Source: Mesotaenium endlicherianum
Lineage: Eukaryota > Streptophyta > Zygnematophyceae > Zygnematales > Mesotaeniaceae
Assembly: GCA_009602735.1 (NCBI GenBank)
Contig: WELA01005344.1
Coordinates: 97,459-127,217 of the forward strand
Direction: 5' to 3'
DNA: 29,759 nt
Part shown: positions 8,346 to 18,521 of the stretch, one piece after another
Layout of the letters: each line of letters starts with the position of its first letter
Position numbering within the stretch: the stretch's first letter is position 1
Program-made: the position numbers and the translations under genes
The notes under the pieces: generated by a model
The model's database searches: none
Seen by the model: the letters and a program-made list of their open reading frames with translations, nothing else
Told to the model about the DNA's origin: nothing

Positions 8346-10000
8346 TATGCACCTTTCTTATGCTGCACTCTTACGGTGCTAAAATTTTTGGCCAATGAGG
8401 CGCTCTTCGCACCTCCCTCAACTGTATCCAGCTGTCGCTCGGCCTCTTCGACCCTGAAAGGAAATGTGATGTGCAAGTTAGCCAATGAGATCATAGGAGT
8501 ATGTTGCATCCGGTGTTCCACTAGAGCCTTCAGCTTATCTAGTGAAAAGTCAAACGTCTTGCGTGACCTGGCTCAGCGAAGCTGAGCGATCTCATCGAAG
8601 GTTATCCGAAAGGTTTGTGGAAGCTTCCCAGCATTCTTTGGCACCAAACGGTCATGATCTGCCCGCTTGCTGGGCATTGCAATTGCTTCCTTCTTAGGTG
8701 TCAACTTCTCACTTGTGCATACGGTTTTCTCTGCCACATCTGCATCATAATAGGCATTGGGCGCATTTAGTTTTGCAAATTGAGCTTTCAGCTCAGCAAT
8801 CTCAGCACTCATAGCATCAAATTTCTGGTTGCCCTTACGGTCACCAGAATTATTCTTTCCTTTGGTTTTACCCTTTCTGCCTCTTTCATGGCAGTGTTAA
8901 CCCAAGTTGGTTTTAAGTTTGGGTTCTTCGACAAACACTCATCTTCTGAGTGTCCCTTTTTGTTGCAATGTGCACATACCTGCGCCTGGCTAGCAGATAG
9001 TTGCTTAGCATCTGGGTACGGACAATCTCTCTTCTGTATCCTGAATTTCCACGACATCAACAACCTTCTGCTGTCTCAGCAGTGTTGGCGTGCTTACCAA
9101 ACCTATTGAAAGGCTCGCTCTTCTTCTTAAACTGGCAATTAGAGCTGTTGGCCTTAGGTGGAGATGGTTCCTTCTTTTTCTCAGGGGCCATAAGTGTCCT
9201 GTAAGCCTTCTTGTACCAAACTTTACCTTCTTCGACATTGCGTGCTATTTCAGCAGCCTCGTATGTCCCAATCGATTCTGCGTCTCGCAGAGAGATGTGG
9301 CCTGACTTCGCGATCTGTTTCCTTGCCCAAGCACAACAAAAAATTGTCAGCCACGATCCTAGGCTCGTAGATTCCTACCTTTTTGGCAAGATCTACCAAT
9401 CTGAACTTCACCTTCATCCCTGTCATGTTCTTTTGACGAACAAAATGCACATAACGGTGCACCTTAAGACTACGCTCCTCAAGAAAACGCTATTCGAGCA
9501 ATTTAAAGAAACGACGCAGACAGTATTCGAGATTCAACAGGTCATCTCCAGCCTCCATGTCCCTTTGATAACTAGCCAAAGCTTTTGCTTGACTACCTTG
9601 GTAGTGGCACTATCACCTTGCTGCCCATTAAATGGTGCAGCCTTGCGTGTTACTCGTAACTGGGCATTTGCAATTTGTTTAGACAGATCTGCACACACAC
9701 TACGCAATTCTGCGACGAACCCTATAACATCATTTCGAGTGGCCGCCCTCTGTTGACCCTCTGTAAGATGTCGCATGGCCTTGGTGAGTTCTTGTGTTAG
9801 TGCAGCCAAATCTACGCTCTCAACAGGTGCGATAGGCACTGCTCCTCCTGACGACAATGCTCAAAATTGAGCTTTTGCAGCCTCTTTTTGGATTTTTAAA
9901 TCCCTAGCCTTCTTTTGCTCTCCAAATGCCCATTCCTGGGTAAGGTCCTCATTCTTTCGGAATTGGTAAGAATATCAAGGCATCCTTGTCCAAGTGTAGA
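8346..10000 (-). pseudogene. gag: Degenerate gag of an older LTR retrotransposon
   Basis: Five or more frame fragments on the minus strand follow one another and together resemble a gag polyprotein: a coiled segment near 9857-9534 (VDLAALTQELTKAMRHLTEG), a segment near 9320-9070 in another frame (DAESIGTYEAAEIARNVEEG), a zinc knuckle CAHCNKKGHSEDEC near 8965 (C-X2-C-X4-H-X4-C), and a charged tail near 8810-8573. Frame changes and stops, for example TGA near 9860, break it up. The order gag then protease runs leftwards, so it is an old minus-strand element unlike the chromovirus gag in sequence. The start is not clear. Confidence 0.75.
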
Positions 10001-11735
10001 ATCCGACTTATGTATGCAACAGACTGTGTGTGAGGCATCCTTTCGGATCTCTCAAAGAGATCCGCTCAATAGATCTATCAAACTCTTCAAAAATGAGATT
10101 ATTTTGGTCGGTTCGTCCGCCAAAAATTTTGTAGACAACTTGAACTCAGGATTTTCATCTCTATCATTACCAACCATCTCTAAAGGTGAGCAGTACTCAC
10201 TGAATTTACCTACGCGTCTTGTTCTCTGCCCAAATCAAGTGCAAAGAAACTTGCGCTAAACGGATTCTCACCGTTTGTAGAGGTAAAACGAGGCTCGTCT
10301 CTTCATGGTCGCTCACTCCCCGTGTTGAGATCGCTCAAACGGATTGTGGACTCTGGCTTAAATCAGAGCCTTCCACAGGCTCCAAAGGATGATAGATCCT
10401 CCCAATCCTCAACCGCATGTATAGTTGAATTTCTCCGGGTCCCCTTCCAGGGTGAGCACCGGCAGCCTTCACATGCCTCGATCCTCAATTTGCTTGGAAA
10501 CTTCCTATTCCCTTGAACCAATCAACTGAAGTTCTCAGAAGTAAGACAGATGTGACTTATTTCCAAATAGACTTTTGCCCAAGTGAAGGTTTAACCAAGT
10601 GAACAAATCTGTAGTTTGCAAAAATCACGTCTAAGAAGATTAACACATACAACACCAAGTTCAGAGAAAATCGCCCACCAGGGCCTTTGCTTAACTTTCA
10701 CAAAGTCACAGCTTACAAAACTCTCAAACTATAGCATCTATGCTGGCCTAGTTTGAGCTCTTCGCCCAACACCGCGCCTTAGCAGTTCACACTGCCGGCT
10801 AGGCTCACTCAGTTCTTCAATGAGAGCTTTACTGGTTAACTCTTCTCTTGCTATCAGCAATTCGACGAAAGAAACTTCTGAGAACTTGGAAACTAACACA
10901 GCACTCACCATTTTATGTTATTTCGCACATTTGTGGTGTTTGATCCAATCCTGCGTAAAAATCCTGGCAGATTCTATTATGCGAGCTCTTTACTTTTTAT
11001 CAACGAGATCGCTTTTTGGGAACTCTCTAAAACTAACCGATCTATGATACAGTGGAAAAAGAATCTTTGTGCATGAGCGTGTCTCCTTGGCTCTCTTGTG
11101 GCCTTGGGAACTCCTTCCTCCTTCGTGCCCTTCTATTCTATTCTCTTCTGTCTTCTGTGCTCCTTGTGTTTCTTTGGCAAAGTGTGCGCGGCAAGGATGA
11201 GGTAAGTGCGTGCAATGCTCGAGCCTAACCCACGCACCGCGCATCCTGGCATCTTTCTCTCGGAAGTCCCCATGTTGCGTCACAAGCACTTAACAGCGCA
11301 TCCATGCATTCCTCGAGTTTAATATCCGGGCAGCTTAACCTTTCGGCTAGCATGCAGGCCTAAGTGACATCGCAGCCCATATCCCCTAGGTGGCTGCTTA
11401 TGTCGTGGCAACCTCGGCTCTAGTCCAACGACTAAGATTGCCATCCTGGTGAGCACTTTTGGGTCAGCATCTTCTGCATGTCTTTAGCATAGTCAGCTTT
11501 GCGGCTGACTTGGCATCTTTGCAGTCTTAGCTTTGTCAGCTTCTCGGCTGACTGAGCTGTGAAACCCTACCCATCCCTGAGCGTCATGTTTGACCTGATT
11601 CCTAGTCAAGTTTGCACGTGACTTGAACCAGTACAGACCGTTAGTGGTCAACTGATAAGACAAAAGTCAGCGTTGACTTCCGTACCTGAGTGGCCCTGAC
11701 TTGCGATGCTCGTGCGGCACCGTCAAACAGATAGC
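10001..11735 (-). other. No gene seen; probable 5' region and LTR of the older element
   Basis: No coding frame with protein-like content is visible. A possible LTR start on the minus strand is TGTCGCGACTGC at 11735. Inside are two palindromes, AGTCAGC TTTGCG GCTGACT (11491-11510) and GTCAGC TTCTCG GCTGAC (11535-11552), similar to one in the chromovirus LTR. A 13-base inverted repeat (AAGTTCTCAGAAG) sits near 10531 and 10872. I found no convincing PBS, so the LTR assignment is an inference. Confidence 0.3.
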
Positions 11736-12406
11736 AGTCGCGACATTAGTGAAAGGATTCATAATATTAGGGACCTAAATTCAAAAATCGGGAAAAAAAT
11801 AAATTAGCGCCAGTTTCCCCCCCATGCATGCTCCAACCTTTTCCTCAGATTCCAACACCTGGCATCGCCTCATCCGCACTGGCCACGTCAACTCAAATGT
11901 GACTGACAGCAGAACCACACTTTCAGAGACGAAAGGTGGGGCGCCCGTCACCTCCTGTTAACTTCACACTTTTGGCCGCCGTCGCTTCAGTTCTGTCGTT
12001 GAGACGGGGTTACACTAACGTTTCACGGCAGCGACGTTGTGTCGAAGAGGATTCACATGCACCGCTTCCATGACAGTTTCGATCAAGGAGCTAGAGCAGA
12101 TCGATCTGCATGGGAGCTAACTTCTAACTTCGAACTCCAACCGCGTCTTTTTCTGCTGTAGTTTATGCAATGTCCCTCTTTATGACGCTGTCATTTTTCA
12201 CTGGTGATGCTTCGCCTTCTCAGCCGAGCGGGGTGCCTATATGATGGGGTGATTATTTGTAGGGTAGGAAAGAGCCCTCGTGCAGGCTTACTGAAGTCTG
12301 TGAGACGTTGAACCGCATGACCAGAATTGAACGCGTATTAAATACCGCGGGATGCAGCGTGCGTGATAGAGAAAACGAGGAGTAACTGAAGAAAATAGCG
12401 CGAGGC
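11736..12406 (+). promoter_or_regulatory. 5' flank and leader of TDP2 copy 1
   Basis: From about 11966 this region aligns with the flank of the second gene copy from about 24477, including GATGCTTCGC, GCCGAGCGGGGTGCC and AGAGCCCTCGTGCAGG. That marks the left edge of the duplicated unit. The transcription start is not identifiable and no conserved TATA box was found. The last 90 bases hold an upstream ORF. Confidence 0.5.
12317..12385 (+). other. Upstream ORF in the TDP2 copy 1 leader (22 codons)
   Basis: ATG at 12317 opens a 22-codon frame, starting MTRIERVLNTAG, that stops with TAA at 12383-12385, 21 bases before the main ATG at 12407. Its first 16 residues align at 10 positions with the N-terminus of copy 2 (MTRIGRMLSIVG...), which starts at the homologous ATG. 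Such uORFs often lower translation of the main frame; here this is inferred. Confidence 0.5.
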
Positions 12407-13130
12407 ATGGAGTCCGAGGACTGGAGTTGTCCACTCTGTACGTTTAGAAATACTGTTGGGAATGTATGTGAAATGTGCGGCACTTTGAAGGAAAGCACGC
12501 AGAGACCCTCCTCGGAACAGGACTGGGGATGCAGAGCTTGCACCTTTATCAATGGGCCCTCTAGGATTGACTGTGAATTATGCTCGTCGAGCAGATATGA
12601 AACTAGCACCGAAGCCCCTACTACAGATGCACCATCAGAGCCAACAACACAAGCCTCGCCAGCGCCCCCGGCTTCACTAGATGTTACTGCTGGTTTTGCA
12701 TTTCCCTCCTTAGCTTCACAAGCAAGTTTGGCTACACATCAAGAGAGCAAGGGAGCTGGTTATTCGGGGTCAGGTTCGTTAGTACCCAACGTGGCCAACC
12801 TCGTGGAGAGGCAGCATTCTGTTTCGAAGGGTTCCACCTCGGCTTCATTCAGCCAGTGGTTAACAGGCAGACAGAACCTACTGAAGAGGCAAGCAAGTGT
12901 CGAGTCAGAAGCTGCAACGAAGAAGCTTTGCTTATCAAATCAACACTCTAATAGCAGTGCCCTTGCAGTTAGTTTACAAGGGGAGTCTGGAGAAGAGATC
13001 CCCTCACCTACATCAATAGAATTATCGTCAAAAGAGATGACTCCACCTTTGAAGACAGACACGTCGAACTCCTTACTGGCAACTCTTCATGCAGAAAGGG
13101 TGGCTAGAAAAGCACCAGCTCAAGCGGCAG
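12407..13130 (+). CDS. TDP2: TDP2 copy 1 exon 1: zinc fingers and linker
   Basis: It starts at ATG 12407 and ends at the donor CGGCAG/GTGAGC, leaving one base of a split codon. It encodes W-x-C-x2-C-x9-C-x2-C and W-x-C-x2-C-x10-C-x2-C fingers (residues 6-24 and 40-59) and a Ser/Thr/Ala-rich linker with basic patches such as LLKRQ and ATKKLC. If left unspliced the frame stops after three more codons. Confidence 0.85.
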
Positions 13131-16100
13131 GTGAGCATTAAAACTACATAAGAGGTGCAAAAGGAGGTTGACAAGCATTCTTCATTGATACTAGTACTGA
13201 GCGAGAGCTGGTGACAGGATTGAAGCTAGCTAAGCACTACCAATTGCTTAATAGTGAGTGTGTTATATATAAGCTCAGACTGTAGTTTTTGACTTGACAC
13301 CTACTTCTGACAGACATGACACATTGCCCTCTTATTCATGCTGCCAAAATGCTGCCCACCTCTACCCACTCAGAGCACATTAGATTTCTTCTTGCACATT
13401 GTGCTCCTCATTACGCTAACCCACATAGCTGGAGGTATGGTTGGTCTCTGTGTATATTCACGGGGCTTGTGAGCACGTGTTAGCATTGAGTCTGGAAATT
13501 GCATCAGTTGAAAGTTCCCTTTCAACCAAATCACAAGCACTTAGTGTGTCTAGAAAGCTTGCCTCCAGGAGTGCCACGTTTGAAGTCGACTGTCCCTACT
13601 CCCAGCATTAGTCAATTGCGAACGCTTTCATTATCTGGACAGTCAGAACTTTGTCCTTCCTTCGCTGCAGCCGATGCTTAGAGCTTCAGCACTTGAATCT
13701 AGCCTGCATAGAAGTGGAGTACGTGATTCGGAGTAGGGTTTACGAATTTAAGCATTGCGAGGTGCACAAACCCCTCCCACACACGGTCTCACTGCTTGTT
13801 TCCATTCGTGGAGCACTTTCCCAGCAGAGGTTTGAGGGACCACAACACTGTCACGTCAAGTAAGTGGGGACAGGCAGGTTGGGAAACAGATATAGAAGAA
13901 ACTCAGAACATGGTCACTGAAGCTAAGAAAGTCCTCTTCCGTATGAGAGCCTTCACATGAAAGTCCTTTCACGTATGAGAATTCTCATACAAAAGTCGTC
14001 GTACTAAAGCCAACTGACGATGTGGCTGGGACACCCTTCTGCATCCTGTTGTCGAAAGTGCAGGCAATGCAGCTAAGGAGTCACACCCATCCTCAAGCCG
14101 AGAGGGAGCAGAAGCTTCTGCCGCCTCGCATGGGGGGGGCTTGGCTGGCATCTCAGAAGAGGAGGGGCCTACTATAGCTGCTCCTGCTCCTGCTCCTGCT
14201 CCTTCTCCTGCTCCTGCTCCTTCCTCCATCTCGATCCTGACCTACAACCTCTGGTTCCGAGAAGACGTCCAGCTCGAGGGGCGAATGCGTGCCGTTGGGG
14301 ATATTATTGCGCAGCATGAACCCGACGTCCTGTGCTTCCAGGTAGGGGGATTTGTGGCCCAGAAAAGCTCAGCTGACCCTTATCATGCCAAGAGCTTGGG
14401 GAAAGCTTGGGGAAAGCTTGCGGAAAGGCAGCATGGATCAGGCATCCTGTGCTTCCTGGTAGGGCATAGTCTGACCCTGCATACGCATCGCATTCTGAAA
14501 GCTTGGGGAGAAAAAGTGTTGCACGCAATGTGAAGCACAATCCAAGTCTGAGAAGGCTGAGCTGGCCCTTTTCATATGCACCGCATTCTTGGGGAGAATA
14601 TACTACATGAAAAGTTACACGCAATGCCCTTATACACGTGCATGTGGACATGCAGGTGATCTGTTGCACTGGGTCACAAACCCTGAAAGGCAAACCCGGC
14701 CCTGTCAAGCTTCAGAGCAGCTTTCCATCGTGCTCCCAAAGTTCCTGTGTGCATTGCATCCTTCAACCCCTGACCTCCATATGATGACCCTCATAGATTG
14801 CTCTGATGCTCCCGCCATCTCCAAGCCCACTTTCATCAGCAGACTGACCCTTGACTGCTCCAGCATGCGAGAGATGGAAGCTAGTCGCGCTCGAGTATGT
14901 CTGTCGCAAGTGTTTTGGGGTACGAGATTTCAAAGCATGAGATTCAAGCATCCTGTTGTCATACCCTAGTTTCTTATAAGCAGTTGTGGGGCTTGGGCTG
15001 CGGGGGTCAGGGGTCTTCATATTGCTGACTCTTGGTTCTGCTGCTGCCGCTGCTGGTGCTGCCGCTGCTGCTGCTCCTCTAGGCGTCGTGTTCGGTACCA
15101 TTCATTGAAAAAATATGAGATGTAATGAAGTGATGCAGGATCACTTGGCCTTCAGAAATTTGGTCAGTTCGTACAGCACCAATGCAAGGGCACTGCATCA
15201 TGTCCTCTGTGCAGGAAAAATTATGTGAGAATCCTTGCGTGAGTGCGTATCTCTCTCTGTGTGTGTCTGTGTGTATGTGTGTGTGAGCGCGTGCACGTGT
15301 GCTTGTCTAAGAGCAAAAGACTTGATCAAAGGTGGCATGTGCACATAGACACGGTGACGACAGTCGTTGAGTCAACCCTGCGTTTGTCATCCCTTATGAC
15401 GCTGTCCACGCCAGGTGTCACATCTCTGGGACCCATCTAGAAATCTATACGTCCTACTTCTTTAGGCCGACAAGTGGCAAGCACCCCAGCTCAGTCACCT
15501 TCACTTTCATATGTGTCACCAGTGTAAGCACCGGTACTTACGCTGGGCACTGGGCTCGCCCACTCCCTTGCCATTGAACCGCCCCCCTTCCCACTTCCCC
15601 TCTCCCTCTCCCTCTCCTCCTCGGCCCTGGGAACTCGCAAAATGCTGGGTTTCAGATGTCATGGTGAGAAGCGAGAAGCTTCTCCTCAGAAATTTGTCGT
15701 ACACCTGGCCCCTGCCTCAGGTGACATCTGGCTTATTCTGACCAGCATTGCTTTACGTTCTCAGCTCTGCCCTGCGTAACCCTAGCTAGCCCACGCTCTC
15801 GCTCACACTCGCCTCGCCTCTCTCGCCTGTGGCCACCATCTACATAGCTCACGTGGGATCAGCCCTCCGGCAAACACCTGGCCTCCGCGGGCCAGCTCTA
15901 CTCTCTGTTTTCATCAACCTCACCGGCACAAACATTTCCTGCCTCTCTTCTTTGGTCGATCGGATGCAGGAGGTGACGGCCACCATCTACATGATGCTGC
16001 GGCGCATGAGCTGGTGGGGCCGCTACAAGTGCTCCATCTCGCAGGCGGAGGCTGCCAGGCCTTACTTCATCATGCAGGTAAGGGAGGGAGCGCAGCATGC

Positions 16101-18521
16101 TCGGACCTCCACTCCTCTCCTCTTCCTCCGTTTCCATCCTCCCTGTCCCCATCCTCCTCCTCCTTCCCCCCATCCTCCTCCCCCTCATCTCCCTCCTCTC
16201 TCGCTCTCCCCTCTCGAGGTGCTGGCTGCCAATCCCTGCAAATAGTGTAGATCGCTCGTCTCCCGTCCCTGTTGCAGCCGCTGCTGTGTCCGTCTGTCAT
16301 TGCACGTCTGCCGCCTAGCGCCACCAGCTCAGGTTCTTGTGCGTGCACGCGTGCGTCGCTATTTCAAGAAGTGCGTGCGTGCGTGCGTCTCTGCAGCATG
16401 CTCCATCTCCTCCACAACCGCTCATCGAGAACCAAGCTTCCCGATCTCCGTCGATTTTTCGAGTGCAGCTGAGCAGGCTCCCGGTGAGCTCCTTCCAGCG
16501 CCACCCCTTCCGCAACTCCATCATGGGCCGGGAGCTCTGCGTGGCCTCCCTCAACACTCACCCTTCCCCCCCCCACCCCCACCCCCACCCCGCTCGCACC
16601 ACCACCACCACCACCAGTGGCAGCCGCGGCATCAGCCACAGCACCATTACCACCAGCGGCGGCAGCCACAGCGGCGGCGGAGGAGGCGGCGGAGGCGGGG
16701 GGGGGCTGGTGGTGGCGAGCAGCCACCTGGAGAGCCCGTGTCCGGCGCCGCCCACGTTCAACCAGATGTTCAGCCCTGAGCGCGTGGCGCAGGCGCGCGA
16801 GGCCTTCCAGCTGCTGGCAGGGCGCGGCGATGCCGTCTTCTGCGGCGACCTCAACTGGGACGACAAGACTGACGGCCCGCCACCCCTGCCGCCCGGCTGG
16901 TGCGACGCGTGGGCGCAGCTCCGCCCCGATCAGGTGAGGCGGCGGCACCCTCCCTCCTCCCCCTCCCCCTGGCCCTCTCCCTGCCCTCCCTTTTCTTCCG
17001 TCACCCCCCACCCTTCCCCCCCGGGTCCCCCCTCNCTCCCCCCACGCCCGTCCCCCCCTCTTCCGTCCCGTTCCTCGTCTGTAATCTCACTATTGATTGC
17101 CGGCGAAGCTGCTGCTTTCCCTGCTCCACAAGGAAAGGAGCATGTTGTTGTTGAGCGCAGCCTGACCTGGATTCTCCTCGGGAGCGGCAGGGTTTCCTCC
17201 CTCTTCTCCTTTTCCCGGGTGCATTCTCCCTCGACATCGGCTGACAAAGGCGCTGCTGCTCTTGCTGCCCTCAGGGAGGAGCACTTCTGCAGGAACACAA
17301 TTGCATGGCATGACGATGCTGACGCTGATGATGATGACAATTATGAGCGCAGCCAAGCCTGGACTTCCTTGTGAGTGGGGAGGGTTTTCTGAACGCCCGT
17401 GAGGTTTCTGCCTGCATGGGTCGTGGTTGGGGGAGGGGACATGGGGCCATCCCTGCCGTCCGGATCCGGGATTGTGTGACGGACTGTCTTAAGAGAGTTC
17501 TGACGATATTATATCATAGGAACACGTCAGTGCGCATTTCTCACACGCACATACACATTATGTTATGGGGATATGCGCCTGCAGAGGCTCTTGATTTCGT
17601 TAGGGAATGCACACACGTGCGGAATTTGAGCCACTCAGAGCTGAAAAGTGGGCAGAGGAAAACCTCCCTGAGCAAAGCGGGGCCCTTCCGTGATACACTG
17701 GCAGCCATGGGGTAACAACTGTTGCAAGTTCTTCCAAATGCTGTATTCTTCATCCATTTTGCAGTCATTCTGTCTCATCAATCGTATGCGCAGCGTTAAC
17801 TATCGCCTCAATCGCCTGCGCAGTATCTTAATTTTCTGCGGCCAAAGAGGTAGCTGAAGACTGATTGCTTGCGCACGAAGGAGCAGACTTTTGGTTTTTT
17901 TTCTTCTTTTTTTTCTTCTATTTTGAAAACCGACTTCCTCTTATTTTTATGTGCAACCAGACGAGCATCGACGTTTTGAAAACTTGACGCCTGGATTCGA
18001 AAATCATCACCCCATGCTGGCAGCCCCTCCGGTCGTGTCCGCGGACTGCATTGCTATGAACACCCGCTGATTAAGGTAGAAAGAGATTGCCTTTTGCAGC
18101 CACTCCGACCGCGCAACTTCTAGAGTGCTTTTGCAACGAGGCACGCCTGCCCATTTTTTGTTCCTTGGAGTTGACTATGACACAATCTCTGGATGGTTAA
18201 TTCTCTTCTCACTAAAATCTCCACTCGCGCGCACGCTGGTGGCATGTGCGTTGGGGTTGCCGCCGCACGCAGGCCGGCCTGACGTACGACTGCAGGGCAA
18301 ACCCGATGCTGGCGGGCGGCAAGCTGCGCAAGCGGCTGGACCGCCTCTTCTGCCGCCTTGAGAGCTACGAGCTGCAGGACATCCAAATGGTCGGCACCGA
18401 GGCCATCCCCGGGCTGACCTACCAGAAGGAGACGCGCGTGAAGAAGGTGCCCAAGACGGTGACCCTGCCCGTGCTGCCCAGCGACCACTTCGGGCTGCTT
18501 CTGAGGATCAGGCCCAAGTGA
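12407..18521 (+). CDS. TDP2: TDP2-like tyrosyl-DNA phosphodiesterase 2 with two RanBP2 zinc fingers (five exons, 607 aa)
   Basis: Join of 12407-13130, 14064-14341, 15970-16077, 16469-16933 and 18273-18521 (1824 nt, divisible by 3, all introns GT-AG). The family removes 5'-tyrosyl adducts left by trapped topoisomerase II and acts as a Mg-dependent endonuclease/exonuclease/phosphatase-fold enzyme in DNA repair. Two RanBP2-type zinc fingers lie at C8/C11/C21/C24 and C42/C45/C56/C59; such fingers often bind ubiquitin or RNA. A Ser-rich linker follows, then the catalytic domain with TYNLWF (Asn303), Glu335 as the first residue of exon 3, SHLES (about 455-459), GDLNWDD (Asp497), DRLF (Asp548) and SDHFGL (Asp596, His597). 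All catalytic motifs known from human TDP2 are present. Residues 401-449 form a low-complexity insert in a surface loop. The first acceptor could also be 14073, three codons shorter. Confidence 0.9.
13131..14063 (+). other. TDP2 copy 1 intron 1
   Basis: 933 bp between GTGAGC and AAGTGCAG. A stretch near 13490-13605 reads openly (ASVESSLSTKSQALSVSRK) after an AG and could be a skipped or extra exon, but it has no clear donor. Most of this intron has no counterpart in the second gene copy. Confidence 0.6.
14064..14341 (+). CDS. TDP2: TDP2 copy 1 exon 2: linker end and first catalytic motif
   Basis: The phase after AAGTGCAG matches exon 1. A GCTCCT hexamer repeat (about 14180-14222) encodes Ala-Pro repeats just before the domain. 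It then encodes TYNLWFRED and ends at PDVLCFQ with donor CCAG/GTAGGG. It is in phase 0, so the catalytic Glu is the next codon in exon 3. Confidence 0.88.
14342..15969 (+). other. TDP2 copy 1 intron 2
   Basis: 1628 bp. It contains AAGCTTGGGG repeats (14393-14420), a donor look-alike CTGTGCTTCCTGGTAGGG (14447-14464) that copies the true exon 2 end, a CTG/CCG-rich trinucleotide run near 15038-15078, a TG-rich microsatellite (15251-15302), and a C/T-rich stretch near 15580-15625. No gene is seen inside. Confidence 0.65.
15970..16077 (+). CDS. TDP2: TDP2 copy 1 exon 3
   Basis: 108 bp, 36 codons, with acceptor GATGCAG/GAGG and donor ATGCAG/GTAAGG. It opens with the catalytic Glu of FQ-E-V and continues through RRMSWWGRYKCS to YFIMQ. 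It is conserved in copy 2 at the same length. Confidence 0.9.
16078..16468 (+). other. TDP2 copy 1 intron 3
   Basis: 391 bp. The first 140 bases are almost pure C/T on the plus strand; a GTGCGTGC run lies near 16340-16390. No gene is seen. Confidence 0.65.
16469..16933 (+). CDS. TDP2: TDP2 copy 1 exon 4: catalytic core with a low-complexity insert
   Basis: 155 codons, with acceptor GAGTGCAG/CTGAGC and donor GATCAG/GTGAGG. It encodes RELCVASLNT, then 49 low-complexity residues (His-Pro, poly-Thr, Ser, 11 Gly), then LVVASSHLES and CGDLNWDD. In human TDP2 the equivalent strands are joined by a short turn, so the insert lies in a loop. The frame stays open through the insert. Confidence 0.88.
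16934..18272 (+). other. TDP2 copy 1 intron 4
   Basis: 1339 bp. It starts with a long C/T-rich tract containing an ambiguous base (N at 17035), has a short CA-rich stretch at 17541-17558 and a T-rich run near 17894-17923. It ends CGCACGCAG/GCCGG. No gene is seen. Confidence 0.65.
18273..18521 (+). CDS. TDP2: TDP2 copy 1 exon 5: catalytic C-terminus
   Basis: 82 codons plus TGA (18519-18521). It contains DRLFCRLESY and LPSDHFGLLLRI, with the catalytic Asp-His pair. About 8 of 82 residues differ from copy 2. Confidence 0.92.
   Translation, partial: AGLTYDCRANPMLAGGKLRKRLDRLFCRLESYELQDIQMVGTEAIPGLTYQKETRVKKVPKTVTLPVLPSDHFGLLLRIRPK

Noticed and set aside
9211-9756. 181-codon plus-strand frame in the older gag relic
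   Set aside because: It runs antisense to several gag fragments with a zinc knuckle in gag order on the minus strand and has no domain of its own.
13490-13681. Possible extra TDP2 exon within intron 1
   Set aside because: Two frames look protein-like (ASVESSLSTKSQ and CLESLPPGVP) but no donor keeps the phase convincingly, and the spliced product without it is complete.
15251-15302. CRISPR-like or telomere-like repeat
   Set aside because: Simple TG microsatellite; no spacer pattern and no telomere unit.
15829-15969. Exon 3 of TDP2 extended upstream (frame is open to 15829)
   Set aside because: The acceptor GATGCAG/GAGG gives the family-conserved FQ-E junction; the upstream frame is open by chance and is not retained as a frame in copy 2.
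16364-17011. Long minus-strand frames over TDP2 exon 4 and its introns
   Set aside because: GC-rich antisense shadows with Gly/Arg/Ala-rich content and no domain.
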